Shown: positions 9,257 through 18,614 of the stretch, in pieces
Layout of the letters: each line of letters starts with the position of its first letter
Position numbering within the stretch: the stretch's first letter is position 1
Assembly (NCBI GenBank): GCA_963716855.1
Contig: CAVQUV010000004.1
Coordinates: 1-64,000, forward strand
Source: JAGVSZ01 sp963716855
Lineage (GTDB): Bacteria > Pseudomonadota > Gammaproteobacteria > Burkholderiales > SG8-39
Length of the DNA: 64,000 nucleotides
Direction: 5' to 3'
Notes under the pieces: model-generated
Databases searched by the model: none
Told to the model about the DNA's origin: nothing
Seen by the model: only the letters and a program-made list of their open reading frames with translations
Translations under genes and position numbers: made by a program

Positions 9257-10033
9257 ATGCCCGGCACGACGCGCCGGCGCGCGCGCGCAGCGCTCGCGGT
9301 CGCAGCGGTCATGGCGCTGCCGGCTGCGGCGCTCGCCGCGGGCCAGGCGGCAGACGCGCAGGCCGATGCGGAGCATGCGGCGCAAACGGAGGAGATGCCG
9401 TTCAAGGCGACCGCGGGCATCTATCGCATCTCCGGCGGTGCGCTCGGCTTCGACGTCAATCTGCGCTACAGCTCGTGGCTGGGGAATTTCTGGGCCGGCT
9501 ACTTCGACAGCAACGACACGGACGTGCGGCAGGGCCGCGTCGGCTGGGACCGCGTCTTCGTGCTCGGCCCGGTGCGCGTATTGCCGACGGCGCAATGGGC
9601 GTCGGGCGGGTTCCTCGGTGGCGCGGTCGCGGCCGAAATCGGGTGGCCGTGGTTCGTCGGCGGCGGCTACGGGCGGACGAACGAGAAGACCTACGTCAAC
9701 CTGAACTTCGACCCCAACGACGCGTGGCTCGTCTCGGCGGGCCACCGCGGCGGGGACGGCTCGGTCGCGATGCTGCAATGGATCATCGGCGATCGCATCA
9801 ACCAGGACCAGCAGGTCGTGCACGCGATCTACCGCCGGCCGCTCGCCGGCGGCAACCGGCTGACGCTGGACATTTCCTACAAGCACGGCCCGGTCGACGG
9901 AGAGACGATCGGCAAGGTCGGCGCGGCGCTCGGCTACGACTGGCCGCGCTTCTTCGTGCGCATCGCGTGGGACCCGAAGGTGAACTTCACGCCCGACGAC
10001 ATGTGGCGGATGCAGATCGGGATGCGGTTCTGA
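9257..10033 (+). CDS. secreted or outer-membrane hypothetical protein
   Basis: A 258-residue protein with a clear signal peptide (basic 'TRRRARAALAVAAVMALP' then 'AAALAAG'). The mature part is rich in alternating aromatic and polar residues, for example 'LGFDVNLRYSSWLGNFWAGY' and 'RFFVRIAWDPKVNF', and ends in phenylalanine ('MQIGMRF'), which together suggest an outer-membrane beta-barrel. I recall similar uncharacterised proteins in betaproteobacteria but no function. The ATG is preceded by 'gaggaggggagg'. It is convergent with livF. Confidence 0.65.
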   Translation: MPGTTRRRARAALAVAAVMALPAAALAAGQAADAQADAEHAAQTEEMPFKATAGIYRISGGALGFDVNLRYSSWLGNFWAGYFDSNDTDVRQGRVGWDRVFVLGPVRVLPTAQWASGGFLGGAVAAEIGWPWFVGGGYGRTNEKTYVNLNFDPNDAWLVSAGHRGGDGSVAMLQWIIGDRINQDQQVVHAIYRRPLAGGNRLTLDISYKHGPVDGETIGKVGAALGYDWPRFFVRIAWDPKVNFTPDDMWRMQIGMRF

Positions 10034-10034
10034 G

Positions 10035-10799
10035 TCACACCGCGGTCTTGCCCGAGAATCCGAGATACGTCTCGACCACCTTAGGGTTCGTCGCGAGGTC
10101 CCGCGCCGGCCCCTCGAGCGCGATCTCGCCGGTCTCGAGCACGTAGCCGTAGTCGGCGACCTGCGAGCGCGGCGCGCGCGTTCTGCTCGACCAGCAGGAT
10201 CGACACGCCGGTCCGGCGCAGGTCGGCGACGATGCGGAAGATCTCGCGCACGATGAGCGGCGCGAGCCCGAGGCTCGGCTCGTCGAGCATCAGCACGCGC
10301 GGCCGCGCCATCAGCGCGCGGCCGAGCGCGAGCATCTGGCGCTCGCCGCCCGACAGCGTGCCGGCGAGCTGCTGCGCGGCGCTCGCGCAGCCGCGGGAAG
10401 CGCGCGTACACCGCCTCGAGGTCGTCGCCGATGCCGCGCTCGCGCCGCCGGTGGCGCGGGAAAGCGCCCAGCGTCAGGTTGTCGTCCACCGTCATCTCGC
10501 GCGAACAGCTCGCGGCGCTCGGGCACGAGGCACAGCCCGTGCGCGACGCGCGCCTCCACCTCGGTGTGCGTGATGGACACGCCCTCGTAACGCACCTCGC
10601 CGCGCGCAGGCAACAGCCCCATCACGGCGTTGAGCAGGGTGGTCTTGCCGGCGCCGTTCGGGCCGATCACGGTCACGATCGAGCCCGCCGGCACTTTCAG
10701 GCTGGCGTGATGGAGCGCTTCGACCTTCCCGTAGGCGACCGACAGATCGGTCACTTCGAGCGCCACGGCCGCGGTGTCGTCCGATCGATCGAACCTCAT
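10035..10799 (-). pseudogene. livF: branched-chain-amino-acid-type ABC transporter ATPase LivF, with three +1 frameshifts
   Basis: ATPase of an HAAT/branched-chain-amino-acid-type importer. All motifs are present but in different frames: Walker A 'GPNGAGKTTLL' in the first, 'MTVDDNLTLGAFP' in a second, 'MLALGRALMARPRVLMLDEP' (signature end and Walker B) in a third, and the family-typical end 'VETYLGFSGKTAV' back in the first. The shifts lie near 10497-10503, 10380-10386 and 10160-10165. Each is equivalent to one extra base, so the net length is normal (about 254 residues). The ATG overlaps the stop of the preceding gene by four bases (10796-10799). Three independent single-base insertions with no other decay point to assembly error, but a genuine pseudogene cannot be excluded. 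Confidence 0.8.
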
Positions 10800-12561
10800 T
10801 CGACCCCCCCGAGATAGGCTTCGAGCACGGCCGGGTGCGCCTGAATCTCGCGCGGCAGTCCGGTCGCGATCCGCTCGCCGAAGTCCATCACGACGAGCCG
10901 GTCCACGAGGTTCATCACGAAGTCCATGTCGTGCTCGACCAGCAGGACGCTCATGCCCTCCCCGCTTGAGGCGGCGCAGCAGCTCGGCGAGCGCCTGCTT
11001 CTCGCGATAGCGCAGGCCGGCCGCGGGCTCGTCGAGCAGCAGCAGCACCGGATCGGCGCAGAGCGCACGCGCGATCTCGAGGATGCGCTGCTGTCCGAGC
11101 GCAAGGCTGCCGGCCTGGTCGTAGAGGTGCTCGCCCAGGCCCACGCGCTCGAGCTGCCGGCGCGCCTCATGGAGCAGCGTTGCCTCCTCCGCGCGCTCGC
11201 CATGCAGCGCCGCTGCGACGACGCCCTTGCGTCCGCGCAAATGCGCGCCGATCGCGACGTTTTCGACCACCGTCATGGTCGGGCCGGAGATGCACGTGCT
11301 GGAAGGTGCGCGCGATGCCGCGTCGGCCGATCTGGCGCGACGGGAGCCGGTCGATGCGCTCGCCGCGGAAGTGGATCTCGCCGCCGGAGAGCGGCAGCAC
11401 GCCGGTGATGAGGTTGAACATCGTCGACTTGCCGGCGCCGTTGGGGCCGATCAGGCCGAGGATCTCGCCGCTCGACATCTCGAAGGACAGATCGTTGACG
11501 GCGACGAGGCCGCCGAACTGCTTGCGCGCGGCGCGCGCCTCCAGGATGCACTCGCCCGCCTTCGGCCGCTCCCGCTGCGGGAGCGCCGGTGCCGACTGCG
11601 GCGCCTCCACCCAGCGCACCGGCGGGAGCCAGCGCTGGAAGAACGGCATCACCCCCTCGCGCGCGCGCTGCAACAGCAGCACGAGGAGGATCCCGAGCAC
11701 GATCGTTTCGAACTCGCCCGCCTGGCCGACAATCTTGGGCAGCAGGTTCTGCAGCCACTCCTTGAGGATCGTCAGGACGCCCGCACCGACGATCGCGCCC
11801 CACACGAAGCGCGCGCCGCCGATCACGACCATGAAGAGGTACTCGATGCCGGCGTTGATCGAGAACGGCGTCGGGTTCACGAACCGCAGCAGGTGCGCAT
11901 AGAGCCAGCCCGAGAGGCTGGCGAGCAGCGCGGCGTAGACGAAGATGACGATCTTGAGCCAGGCGGTGTCGACGCCGAAGGACTCGGCCATCACGCCGCC
12001 GCCGCGCAGGCTGCGGATCGCGCGGCCGGGGCGCGAGTTGAGCAGGTTCTGGATCGAGAACAGCGCGGCGATCACGAGCGCCCAGATCAGGTAGTAGTAC
12101 TTGCGCCCGGTGTCGAGCGGCAGGCCGAAGACCGCGAGCCCGGGCACGCCGGTCATCCCGGTCTGGCCGCCGAGGAACTCGAGATTGCCGAAGAGGTAGT
12201 AGAGACTGATGCCCCAGGCGATCGTGCCGAGCGGCAGGTAGTGGCCCGAGAGGCGCAGCGTGATCGCGCCGAGGAAGAGCGCGACGGTGCCGGTGAGCGC
12301 GAACCCGACGAAGAGCGTGAGCCACGGCGACAGCCCGTAAGCCGTGCTGAGGTACGCGGTCGTGTACGCCCCGAGGCCGACGAACGCCGCCTGCCCGAAC
12401 GACGTGAGCCCGCCCACCCCGGTGAGGAGCACCAGCCCGAGCGCGACGAGGCTGTAGAGCCCGATGTAGTTCAGCAGCGTGACGTAGAACTCGGGCAGGT
12501 AGGCCGGCCCGAGCGCGAGGGCCGCGAGGAAGGCGACGAGCAGGACGCGTGCCCGACTCAC
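10796..12561 (-). pseudogene. livM: LivM-LivG fusion: ABC permease plus ATPase, with two +1 frameshifts in the ATPase half
   Basis: One polypeptide of about 588 residues. The first ~330 residues are a LivM-type permease ('GLTSFGQAAFVGLGAYTTAY', 'GGARFVWGAIVGAGVLTIL', about nine membrane helices). A short linker follows, then a LivG-type ATPase with Walker A 'GPNGAGKSTMFNLITG' and 'GIARTFQHVHL'. The fused layout is a known natural variant in Burkholderiales. The ATPase is broken near 11277-11283 ('HVHLRP' then 'TMTVVENVAIG') and at a C homopolymer at 10960-10963 (before 'GMSVLLVEHDMD'). Deleting one base at each site restores 'LGLGQQRILEIARAL'-type text (seen as 'LALGQQRILEIARAL'), Walker B 'LLLLDEP' and the end 'LEAYLGGVE'. 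The start is GTG at 12561, overlapping the livH stop. Confidence 0.82.
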
Positions 12562-13601
12562 TCCTCCTCCTCCTGTTCGAGGTGGTGCGTCCGCAGGCTC
12601 CGCCACAGCAGCACCGGGATGATCAGCGTGAAGACGATCACCTCCTTGAACGCGCTCGCCCAGAACGACGAGAACGACTCGAGCAGGCCGACGAGCAACG
12701 CGCCGAGCGCGGCCAGCGGGTAGGACACCAGCCCGCCGATGATCGCCGCCACGAACCCCTTCAGCCCGACGAGGAACCCCGAGTCGTAGTAGATCGTGGT
12801 GATCGGCGCGACGAGGATGCCGGACACCGCGCCGATCGCCGCGGCCAGGGTGAAGGTCAGGCGCCCCGCGAGCGTGGCGCTGATCCCCACCAGTCGCGCC
12901 CCGAGGCGGTTCACGGCAGTGGCGCGCAGCGACTTGCCGTACACCGTTTTCTCGAAGAAGAGATAGAGCGCGACGATCAGCGCGACCGACGCGCCGATCA
13001 CGAACAGGCTCTGCCCGGACACGGTCATCGCTCCGACGTTGAAGCGGGCGTCGCTGAAGGCGGGCGTGCGCGAGCCCTCGGCGCCGAAGAAGACGAGCCC
13101 GAGCCCGGTGAGCGCGAAATGCACCGCGACCGCCACGATGAGGAGCACCAGGACGCTCGCGTTCTGGAGGGGCTGGAACGCGAGGCGGTAGAGCATCGGG
13201 CCGAGCGGCACGACCAGGGCGAGCGCGACCGCGATCTGGATCCACAGCGCCGGCTTCTGCGGCGCGAGCCACCAGGTCAGGCCGAGCAGCGCCAGCGGGA
13301 AGACCAGGTTCGCGAGCAGGATCCGCGGCAGGCGGTGCGGCTTGCGCTCGCGCACCGCGACGAACCCGTCGAGGAGCACGATGACGCCGCCGGCGACGAG
13401 CAGCAGCCACGCGGTCCCGGGCACCTTGCCGAGCTGCAGGCTCGCGAGCGTCAGCGCGCCGTAGGCGACGAACTCGCCCTGCGGCACGAAGATCACGCGC
13501 GTGACGGCGAACACCAGCACGAGCGCCAGCGCGAGCAGCGCGTAGATCGCCCCGTTGGTGAGCCCGTCCTGCGCGAGCAGGAGCGCGATGTCGAGATTCA
13601 T
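12558..13601 (-). CDS. livH: branched-chain-amino-acid-type ABC transporter permease LivH
   Basis: A 347-residue permease, intact. It has the characteristic N-terminus 'QDGLTNGAIYALLALALVLV' and 'TRVIFVPQGEFVAYGAL', and the EAA-like region 'AAIIGGLVSYPLAALGALLVGLLE'. About nine membrane helices are visible. It is longer than E. coli LivH (308) because of an extra hydrophilic/hydrophobic insert around 'VAVRERKPHRLPR'. It ends in an acidic tail 'LEQEEEE' and overlaps the next gene by four bases. Second gene of the transporter operon, 120 bp after the binding-protein gene. Confidence 0.88.
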   Translation of the reverse strand: MNLDIALLLAQDGLTNGAIYALLALALVLVFAVTRVIFVPQGEFVAYGALTLASLQLGKVPGTAWLLLVAGGVIVLLDGFVAVRERKPHRLPRILLANLVFPLALLGLTWWLAPQKPALWIQIAVALALVVPLGPMLYRLAFQPLQNASVLVLLIVAVAVHFALTGLGLVFFGAEGSRTPAFSDARFNVGAMTVSGQSLFVIGASVALIVALYLFFEKTVYGKSLRATAVNRLGARLVGISATLAGRLTFTLAAAIGAVSGILVAPITTIYYDSGFLVGLKGFVAAIIGGLVSYPLAALGALLVGLLESFSSFWASAFKEVIVFTLIIPVLLWRSLRTHHLEQEEEE

Positions 13602-13720
13602 CGCCCCCGGATCGCGCGCACGCGCGTGCGCGCGACCTCCCCCTCCCTGTTCACGAACGACGAGGGCCGGGCGGCGGCGCCGTCCAGCCCTCGGATTCTA
13701 GCCGCGCGGCGGCAAGGCGC

Positions 13721-14878
13721 TTATTGCTGCGGCAGGAGCTTCCACTTGCCGTCCTGCACGATCACCATGACGGCGGCGCGCTGGTCGAGGCCGAGGTGGT
13801 CCTGCGGGCTCATGTTGAACGTCCCGTGCGCGGCGACGAGGTTCTTGACCGCCTCCATCTCGTCGCGCAGCGCCTTGCGGAACTCCGGCGTGCCGGGCTT
13901 CGCCTTCTTGAGCGCGCCGGGCACCGCGCGCTGCAGCAGCAGCACCGCGTCCCAGGCGTGCGCGCCGAACGTCGACAGGCTGCCGGGCCCGTGCGCGCCC
14001 TCGTAGGCCTTCTTGTACTCGAGGCCGACCTTCTTCATCGGGTTGGCGTCGGGCAGCTGCTCGGCCACCAGCACCGGCCCCGCCGGCAGCAGCGTGCCCT
14101 CGACGTTCTTCGCGCCGACGCGCAGGAAGTCGGCGTTGGCGACGCCGTGCGTCTGGTAGATCTTGCCCTTGTAGCCGCGCTCCTTGAGCGTCGCCTGCGG
14201 CAGCACCGCCGGGGTGCCCGAGGCGCCGATCAGGATCGCGTCGGGGTTCGCCGCCATGATCTTGAGGATCTGGCCGGTGACCGAAGTGTCGGTGCGGCTG
14301 TAGCGCTCGTTCGACGACCTTTCATCTTGCGCGCCTCGACGAGCTTGGCGAACTCCGTCCACCAGCCCTCGCCGTATGCGTCGTTGAAACCGATGTAGGC
14401 GACCGTCTTGACGCCGTTCGCGCTCATGTGGCTCGTGATCGCGTTGGCCATCAGGACGATCGGTCTGCGGCGTCTTGAACACCCAGAAGCGGTCCTTGTC
14501 GACCGGCTCGACGATGCGCGCCGACGCGGCCAGGCTGATGTTGGGCGTCTGCGAGCGCGCGGCGACCTCGATCATCGCGAGCGAATTCGGCGTGGTGGTC
14601 GAGCCGATGATCACGTCGACCTTGTCCTCGTTCACCAGCTTCTCGGCGTTCTGGCGCGCGCGCGTGGTGTCGGAGCCGTCGTCGAGGACGATGTACTCGA
14701 CCTTCTGGCCGGCGATCTCCTTTGGCAGGAGCTGGAAGGTGTTGCGCTCGGGGATGCCGAGCGAGGCGGCGGGGCCGGTCGCGGACAGGGTCACGCCGAC
14801 CTTGATCTGGGCCTGGGCCGCCGGGACTGCGAGCGCGGCGAGCGTCGCCGCGATCAGGACGTTGCGGGTGTTCTTCAT
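13721..14878 (-). pseudogene. periplasmic substrate-binding protein of a Liv-type ABC transporter, frame disturbed internally
   Basis: The binding protein that delivers substrate to the LivHMGF-type transporter downstream. It has a signal peptide ending 'AVPAAQAQ' and the family start 'IKVGVTLSATGPAASLGIPE', followed by 'IIGSTTTPNSLAM' and 'GHIYQTHGVAN'-type ligand-domain text (seen as 'GKIYQTHGVAN'). Between about 14325 and 14460 the outer frame encodes nonsense while the correct text ('MANAITSHMSANGVKTVAYI', 'NDAYGEGWWTEFAKL') lies one frame over. The two shifts compensate, so the frame stays open across the whole length. The result as written would carry about 45 wrong residues. Two compensating indels 135 bp apart fit sequencing error. 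The ATG is behind 'gaggagtgaggagaccc'. Divergent from paaG. Confidence 0.82.
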
Positions 14879-15108
14879 CGGGTCTCCTCACTCCTCCGGT
14901 TCATGTCTGCGCGCGATCGCGCGCCGCCCTATCGGGGCGAGGCCTAACAAGACAACGTCCGGCACGGCGCGTCCTTAACTAAGATCAAACGCGGTGACAG
15001 TCGGCGCCACCACGGGCGTTTACGCGGCCATTTCGGGTATCCTACCAGCGCGTTCAGCAGAGCGGCCGCGCGCGGTACGCGCAGGTGAAACCGCCCCCGG
15101 AGCAGGAG

Positions 15109-15900
15109 ATGACCCAGGCCAGCGTGCTCTTCGAAGTCCAGGACGGCTATGCGCTCGTCACACTGAACCGGCCGGACAAGCTCAACAGCTTCAACCCCGA
15201 GATGCACCAGCGCCTGCGCGAGGCGCTCGCGACGGTGAAGTCGCGCGACGACATCCGGGCGGTGCTGCTCACCGGCGCGGGTCGCGCGTTCTGCGCGGGC
15301 CAGGATCTCAGCGATCGCGTGATGAAGCCCGGCGGTCCCGCGCCCGATCTCGGCCAGACCATCGGCACGCAGTACAACCCGCTCGTGCGCACGCTGCGCA
15401 CGCTCGAGAAGCCGGTCGTGTGCGCGGTGAACGGGGTGGCGGCGGGTGCCGGCGCGAACGTCGCGCTCGCCTGCGACATCGTGGTCGCGGCGCGCTCGGC
15501 GAGCTTCCTCCAGGCGTTCGCCAAGATCGGGCTGATGCCGGACTCGGGCGGAACCTACTTCCTGCCCAGGCTGGTCGGCACCGCGCGCGCGATGGGCCTC
15601 GCCCTGCTCGCGGAGAAGCTGCCGGCCGAGGAGGCGGCGCGCATCGGCCTGATCTGGAAGTGCGTGGACGACGCACAGCTCATGGACGAGGCGCGCGCCA
15701 TCGCCGCCGCGCTCGGCAAGGGACCCACCAAGGCCTATGGCGCGATCAAGGAGGCGCTCTACGCCTCGCCGCACAACTCGCTCGACGCGCAGCTCAACTT
15801 CGAGCGCGACGTGCAGCGCGAGCTCGGCCGCACCGAGGACTATCGCGAAGGCGTGACCGCCTTCATGGAGAAGCGCGCGCCGGGCTTCAAGGGCAAGTGA
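15109..15900 (+). CDS. paaG: enoyl-CoA hydratase/isomerase family, probable 1,2-epoxyphenylacetyl-CoA isomerase PaaG
   Basis: A 263-residue crotonase-fold protein. The CoA-oxyanion segment reads 'GAGRAFCAGQDLSDRV' and the second loop 'NGVAAGAGANVALACDIVV'. The signature 'FLQAFAKIGLMPDSGGTYFL' carries the Asp used in PaaG-type isomerases instead of the hydratase Glu. PaaG converts ring-1,2-epoxyphenylacetyl-CoA to the oxepin form in aerobic phenylacetate breakdown. The start was chosen at the ATG behind 'agcaggag'; the frame also opens 24 bp earlier. paaK follows after 89 bp. The other paa genes (paaABCDE, paaZ) are not in the window, so a related degradative isomerase is possible. Confidence 0.78.
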   Translation: MTQASVLFEVQDGYALVTLNRPDKLNSFNPEMHQRLREALATVKSRDDIRAVLLTGAGRAFCAGQDLSDRVMKPGGPAPDLGQTIGTQYNPLVRTLRTLEKPVVCAVNGVAAGAGANVALACDIVVAARSASFLQAFAKIGLMPDSGGTYFLPRLVGTARAMGLALLAEKLPAEEAARIGLIWKCVDDAQLMDEARAIAAALGKGPTKAYGAIKEALYASPHNSLDAQLNFERDVQRELGRTEDYREGVTAFMEKRAPGFKGK

Positions 15901-15989
15901 GCGGCACGCCCGCCGCGAGAAGCGGGCGGCCGCGGGATCGCGAGGTCGACGTGACCGGCCAGGAGCGCCGTTCACAGGAGGAGGCACCG

Positions 15990-17294
15990 ATGACGCCGTA
16001 CGACCAGCTCGAGCCCATCGAGAAGGCGAGCCCCGACGAGCTCCGCGCGCTGCAGCTCGAGCGGCTCAAGTGGAGCCTGCGCCACGCCTACGAGGCCGTC
16101 CCGCACTACCGGAAGAAGCTCGATGCGGCCGGCGTACGCCCCGACGACCTTAAGCGGCTCGAGGATCTTGCGAAGTTCCCCTTCACCACCAAGCACGACC
16201 TGCGCGACAACTATCCCTTCGGCATGTTCGCGGTGCCGATGGACAGCATCGTGCGCATCCACGCCTCGAGCGGCACCACCGGCAAGCCGACAGTCGTGGG
16301 CTACACGCAGCGCGACATCGACACCTGGTCGGACGTGATGGCACGGTCGATCCGCGCCGCCGGCGGCCGGTCGACCGACAGGATCCACGTCGCCTACGGA
16401 TACGGCCTATTCACCGGCGGCCTCGGCGCGCACTACGGCGGCGAGCGGCTCGGGGCGACCGTGATCCCGGTCGGCGGCGGCATGACCGAGCGGCAGGTGC
16501 AGCTCATCAACGACTTCCGGCCCGACATCATCATGGTGACGCCGTCCTACATGCTCGCGATCGCCGACGAGTTCGAGCGCCAGGGCCTGGACGCGCGCGA
16601 GTGCAGCCTGCGCATCGGCATCTTCGGCGCCGAGCCGTGGACCGCCGGCATGCGCGAGGAGATCCAGCGCCGCATGGGGCTCGACGCGATCGACATCTAC
16701 GGCCTGTCCGAGGTCATGGGCCCCGGCGTCGCGCAGGAATGCATCGAGACCAAGGACGGGCTTACCGTCTGGGAGGACCACTTCTACCCGGAGATCATCG
16801 ACCCGGCGACCGGCGAGGTGCTGCCCGACGGCAAGCAGGGCGAGCTCGTCTTCACTTCGCTCACCAAGGAGGCGATGCCGGTCATCCGCTACCGCACGCG
16901 CGACCTGACCATGCTGCTTCCCGGCACCGCACGCACCATGCGCCGCATGGCCCGCATCACCGGTCGCAGCGACGACATGCTGATCATCCGCGGCGTGAAC
17001 GTGTTCCCGACGCAGATCGAGGAGCTGATCACCAAGCAGCCGAAGCTCGCGCCGCACTACGTGCTCGAGGTGCGGCGCGAGGGACGGCTCGACGAGCTCA
17101 CGGTAGTCGTGGAGATCCGCCAGGATCTGGCGGCTGCGCCGGCGGCCGAGCGCGACGCCGAGGCGAAGCAGCTCGAGCACCACATCAAGTCCTACATCGG
17201 CGTCTCGAGCGACGTGAAGGTCGTGGAGCCCGGGAAAGTCGAACGCTCGCAGGGCAAGGCGAAGCGGGTGATCGACCTCAGGCCCAAATCCTGA
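15990..17294 (+). CDS. paaK: phenylacetate--CoA ligase
   Basis: A 434-residue adenylate-forming enzyme that makes phenylacetyl-CoA, the entry step of the paa pathway. It shows the family P-loop 'IHASSGTTGKPTVVGYT', 'FGAEPWTAGMREEI', 'DIYGLSEVMGPGVAQEC', 'YRTRDLTMLLPG' and 'GRSDDMLIIRGVNVFPTQIE', and ends with the lysine-bearing 'ERSQGKAKRVID'. Length and motifs match PaaK closely. The ATG lies behind 'caggaggaggcacc'. It forms a unit with paaG and is divergent from a Liv-type transporter, which is the kind of importer often found with paaK in betaproteobacteria. Confidence 0.92.
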   Translation: MTPYDQLEPIEKASPDELRALQLERLKWSLRHAYEAVPHYRKKLDAAGVRPDDLKRLEDLAKFPFTTKHDLRDNYPFGMFAVPMDSIVRIHASSGTTGKPTVVGYTQRDIDTWSDVMARSIRAAGGRSTDRIHVAYGYGLFTGGLGAHYGGERLGATVIPVGGGMTERQVQLINDFRPDIIMVTPSYMLAIADEFERQGLDARECSLRIGIFGAEPWTAGMREEIQRRMGLDAIDIYGLSEVMGPGVAQECIETKDGLTVWEDHFYPEIIDPATGEVLPDGKQGELVFTSLTKEAMPVIRYRTRDLTMLLPGTARTMRRMARITGRSDDMLIIRGVNVFPTQIEELITKQPKLAPHYVLEVRREGRLDELTVVVEIRQDLAAAPAAERDAEAKQLEHHIKSYIGVSSDVKVVEPGKVERSQGKAKRVIDLRPKS

Positions 17295-17299
17295 AGAGG

Positions 17300-17367
17300 G
17301 TCATTCCGGCGTACGCCGGAATCCGGACTGTCCTCCTGCTCTGGAACCCGGCTTCCGCCGGGATGAC
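17300..17367. repeat. 68-bp inverted-repeat element ending in GTCAT/ATGAC
   Basis: It begins 'gtcattccggcgtacgccgg' and ends 'ttccgccgggatgac', so the outer ends are complementary and each half holds its own small hairpin. This is the form of the dispersed palindromic 'GTCATTCC...GGAATGAC' repeats common in intergenic regions of GC-rich proteobacteria. It sits between the convergent ends of paaK and the BMP-family gene and may act as a bidirectional transcription stop. Confidence 0.6.
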
Positions 17368-17445
17368 GGCGCGCCCGCGTTGAGGGGCGGCTATGCCGTC
17401 CTCTCCAACGCGGGCAGTTGTCCGGCCGCTATAGCGGGCGGATAA

Positions 17446-18528
17446 CTACTTCTTGGGCAACTGCCCCTGCACCCCTTCGACGTAGTAGTCCATCACGGCG
17501 AGCTGGTCGTCCGGCATGGACTTCCCGGCGGGCACGCGCTCCTTGCCGCTCTGGTCCTTCAGCGGCCCGGCGAACGGATGCAGCTTGCCGGCGGCGATGT
17601 CGGACTCGGCCTTCGCGACGAGGTCGCGCACGTCCTTCGGCACCGCGGCGTTGTACGGCGCCATCTTGACCATGCCTTCCTTGATCCCGCCCCAGACGTT
17701 CGAGGGCTGGTACTTCCCCGCGAGCTCGTCGCTGACGACCTTCGCGTAGAAGCCCGACCAGTCGTGCGTCGAGGCGGTCAGGTGCGCCTTCGGACCGTAC
17801 TTGGACATGTCCGAGTGATAGCCGATCGCGTACACGCCCTTCTCTTCCGCCGCCTGCACCGGCGCGGTCGAGTCGGTGTGCTGCATGAGCACGTCCGCGC
17901 CCTGCGAGATCAGGGTCATCGCCGCCTCGCGCTCGCGGCCCGGGTCGTACCACGAGTTGACCCAGATTACGCGCACCTGCGCTTTCGGGTTGACGCTCTG
18001 CATGCCGCGCGTGAAGGCGTTGATCCCCTGCAGCACCTCGGGGATCGGGAACGCAGCGACGTAGCCGGCGACGCCCGACTTGCTCATCTTCCCGGCCACG
18101 ATGCCGGCGAGGTAGCGTCCCTCGTAGAAGCGCGCGTTGTACGTCCCGACGTTCTTGTCGCGCTTGTAGCCGGTGGCGTGTTCGAAGTGCACCTTCGGAA
18201 ACGCCTTCGCGACCTTGATCGTGGGGTTCATGTAGCCGAACGACGTCGTGAACACCAACGTGTTGCCGCTCGCGGCGAGCTCGCGGATCACGCGCTCGGC
18301 GTCCGCGCCCTCGGGCACGTTCTCGACGTACTTGGTGGCGATCTTGCCGCCGAACTGCTTCTCGATCGCCTTGCGTCCGAGGTCGTGCTGGTAGGTCCAC
18401 CCCGCGTCGCCGACAGGGCTCACGTAGACGAACCCGATCTTGAGCGGCTGCTGAGCCACCGCTGCGCCCGCGAACGCGAGCGCTGCCGCCGCGCCGACGA
18501 GAACCTGCCTCAAACCCATCCTGGACAT
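17446..18528 (-). CDS. BMP-family ABC transporter substrate-binding protein (nucleoside/purine type)
   Basis: A 360-residue periplasmic binding protein of the basic membrane protein (PnrA/Med) family. It has a signal peptide ending 'AGAAVAQQ'. Family landmarks are 'KIGFVYVSPVGDAGWTYQHD', 'FTTSFGYMNPTIKVAK', 'VHFEHATGYK', 'GYVAAFPIPEVLQGINAF' and 'WVNSWYDPGREREAA'. The family binds nucleosides or purine-related compounds. It is the first gene of a run that continues with two permeases, an ATPase and the xdh genes only in the sense of neighbourhood: it lies at the downstream end of that minus-strand run. The start follows 'ggagagaagcag'. Confidence 0.85.
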   Translation of the reverse strand: MSRMGLRQVLVGAAAALAFAGAAVAQQPLKIGFVYVSPVGDAGWTYQHDLGRKAIEKQFGGKIATKYVENVPEGADAERVIRELAASGNTLVFTTSFGYMNPTIKVAKAFPKVHFEHATGYKRDKNVGTYNARFYEGRYLAGIVAGKMSKSGVAGYVAAFPIPEVLQGINAFTRGMQSVNPKAQVRVIWVNSWYDPGREREAAMTLISQGADVLMQHTDSTAPVQAAEEKGVYAIGYHSDMSKYGPKAHLTASTHDWSGFYAKVVSDELAGKYQPSNVWGGIKEGMVKMAPYNAAVPKDVRDLVAKAESDIAAGKLHPFAGPLKDQSGKERVPAGKSMPDDQLAVMDYYVEGVQGQLPKK

Positions 18529-18614
18529 CTGCTTCTCTCCTCTTGTGGTGTAAACGCCGGGCGCTGCGCCCGGGAATCCTGCCCGCTGCCGCTTTCCTTC
18601 CCCATTCCCGCGCG

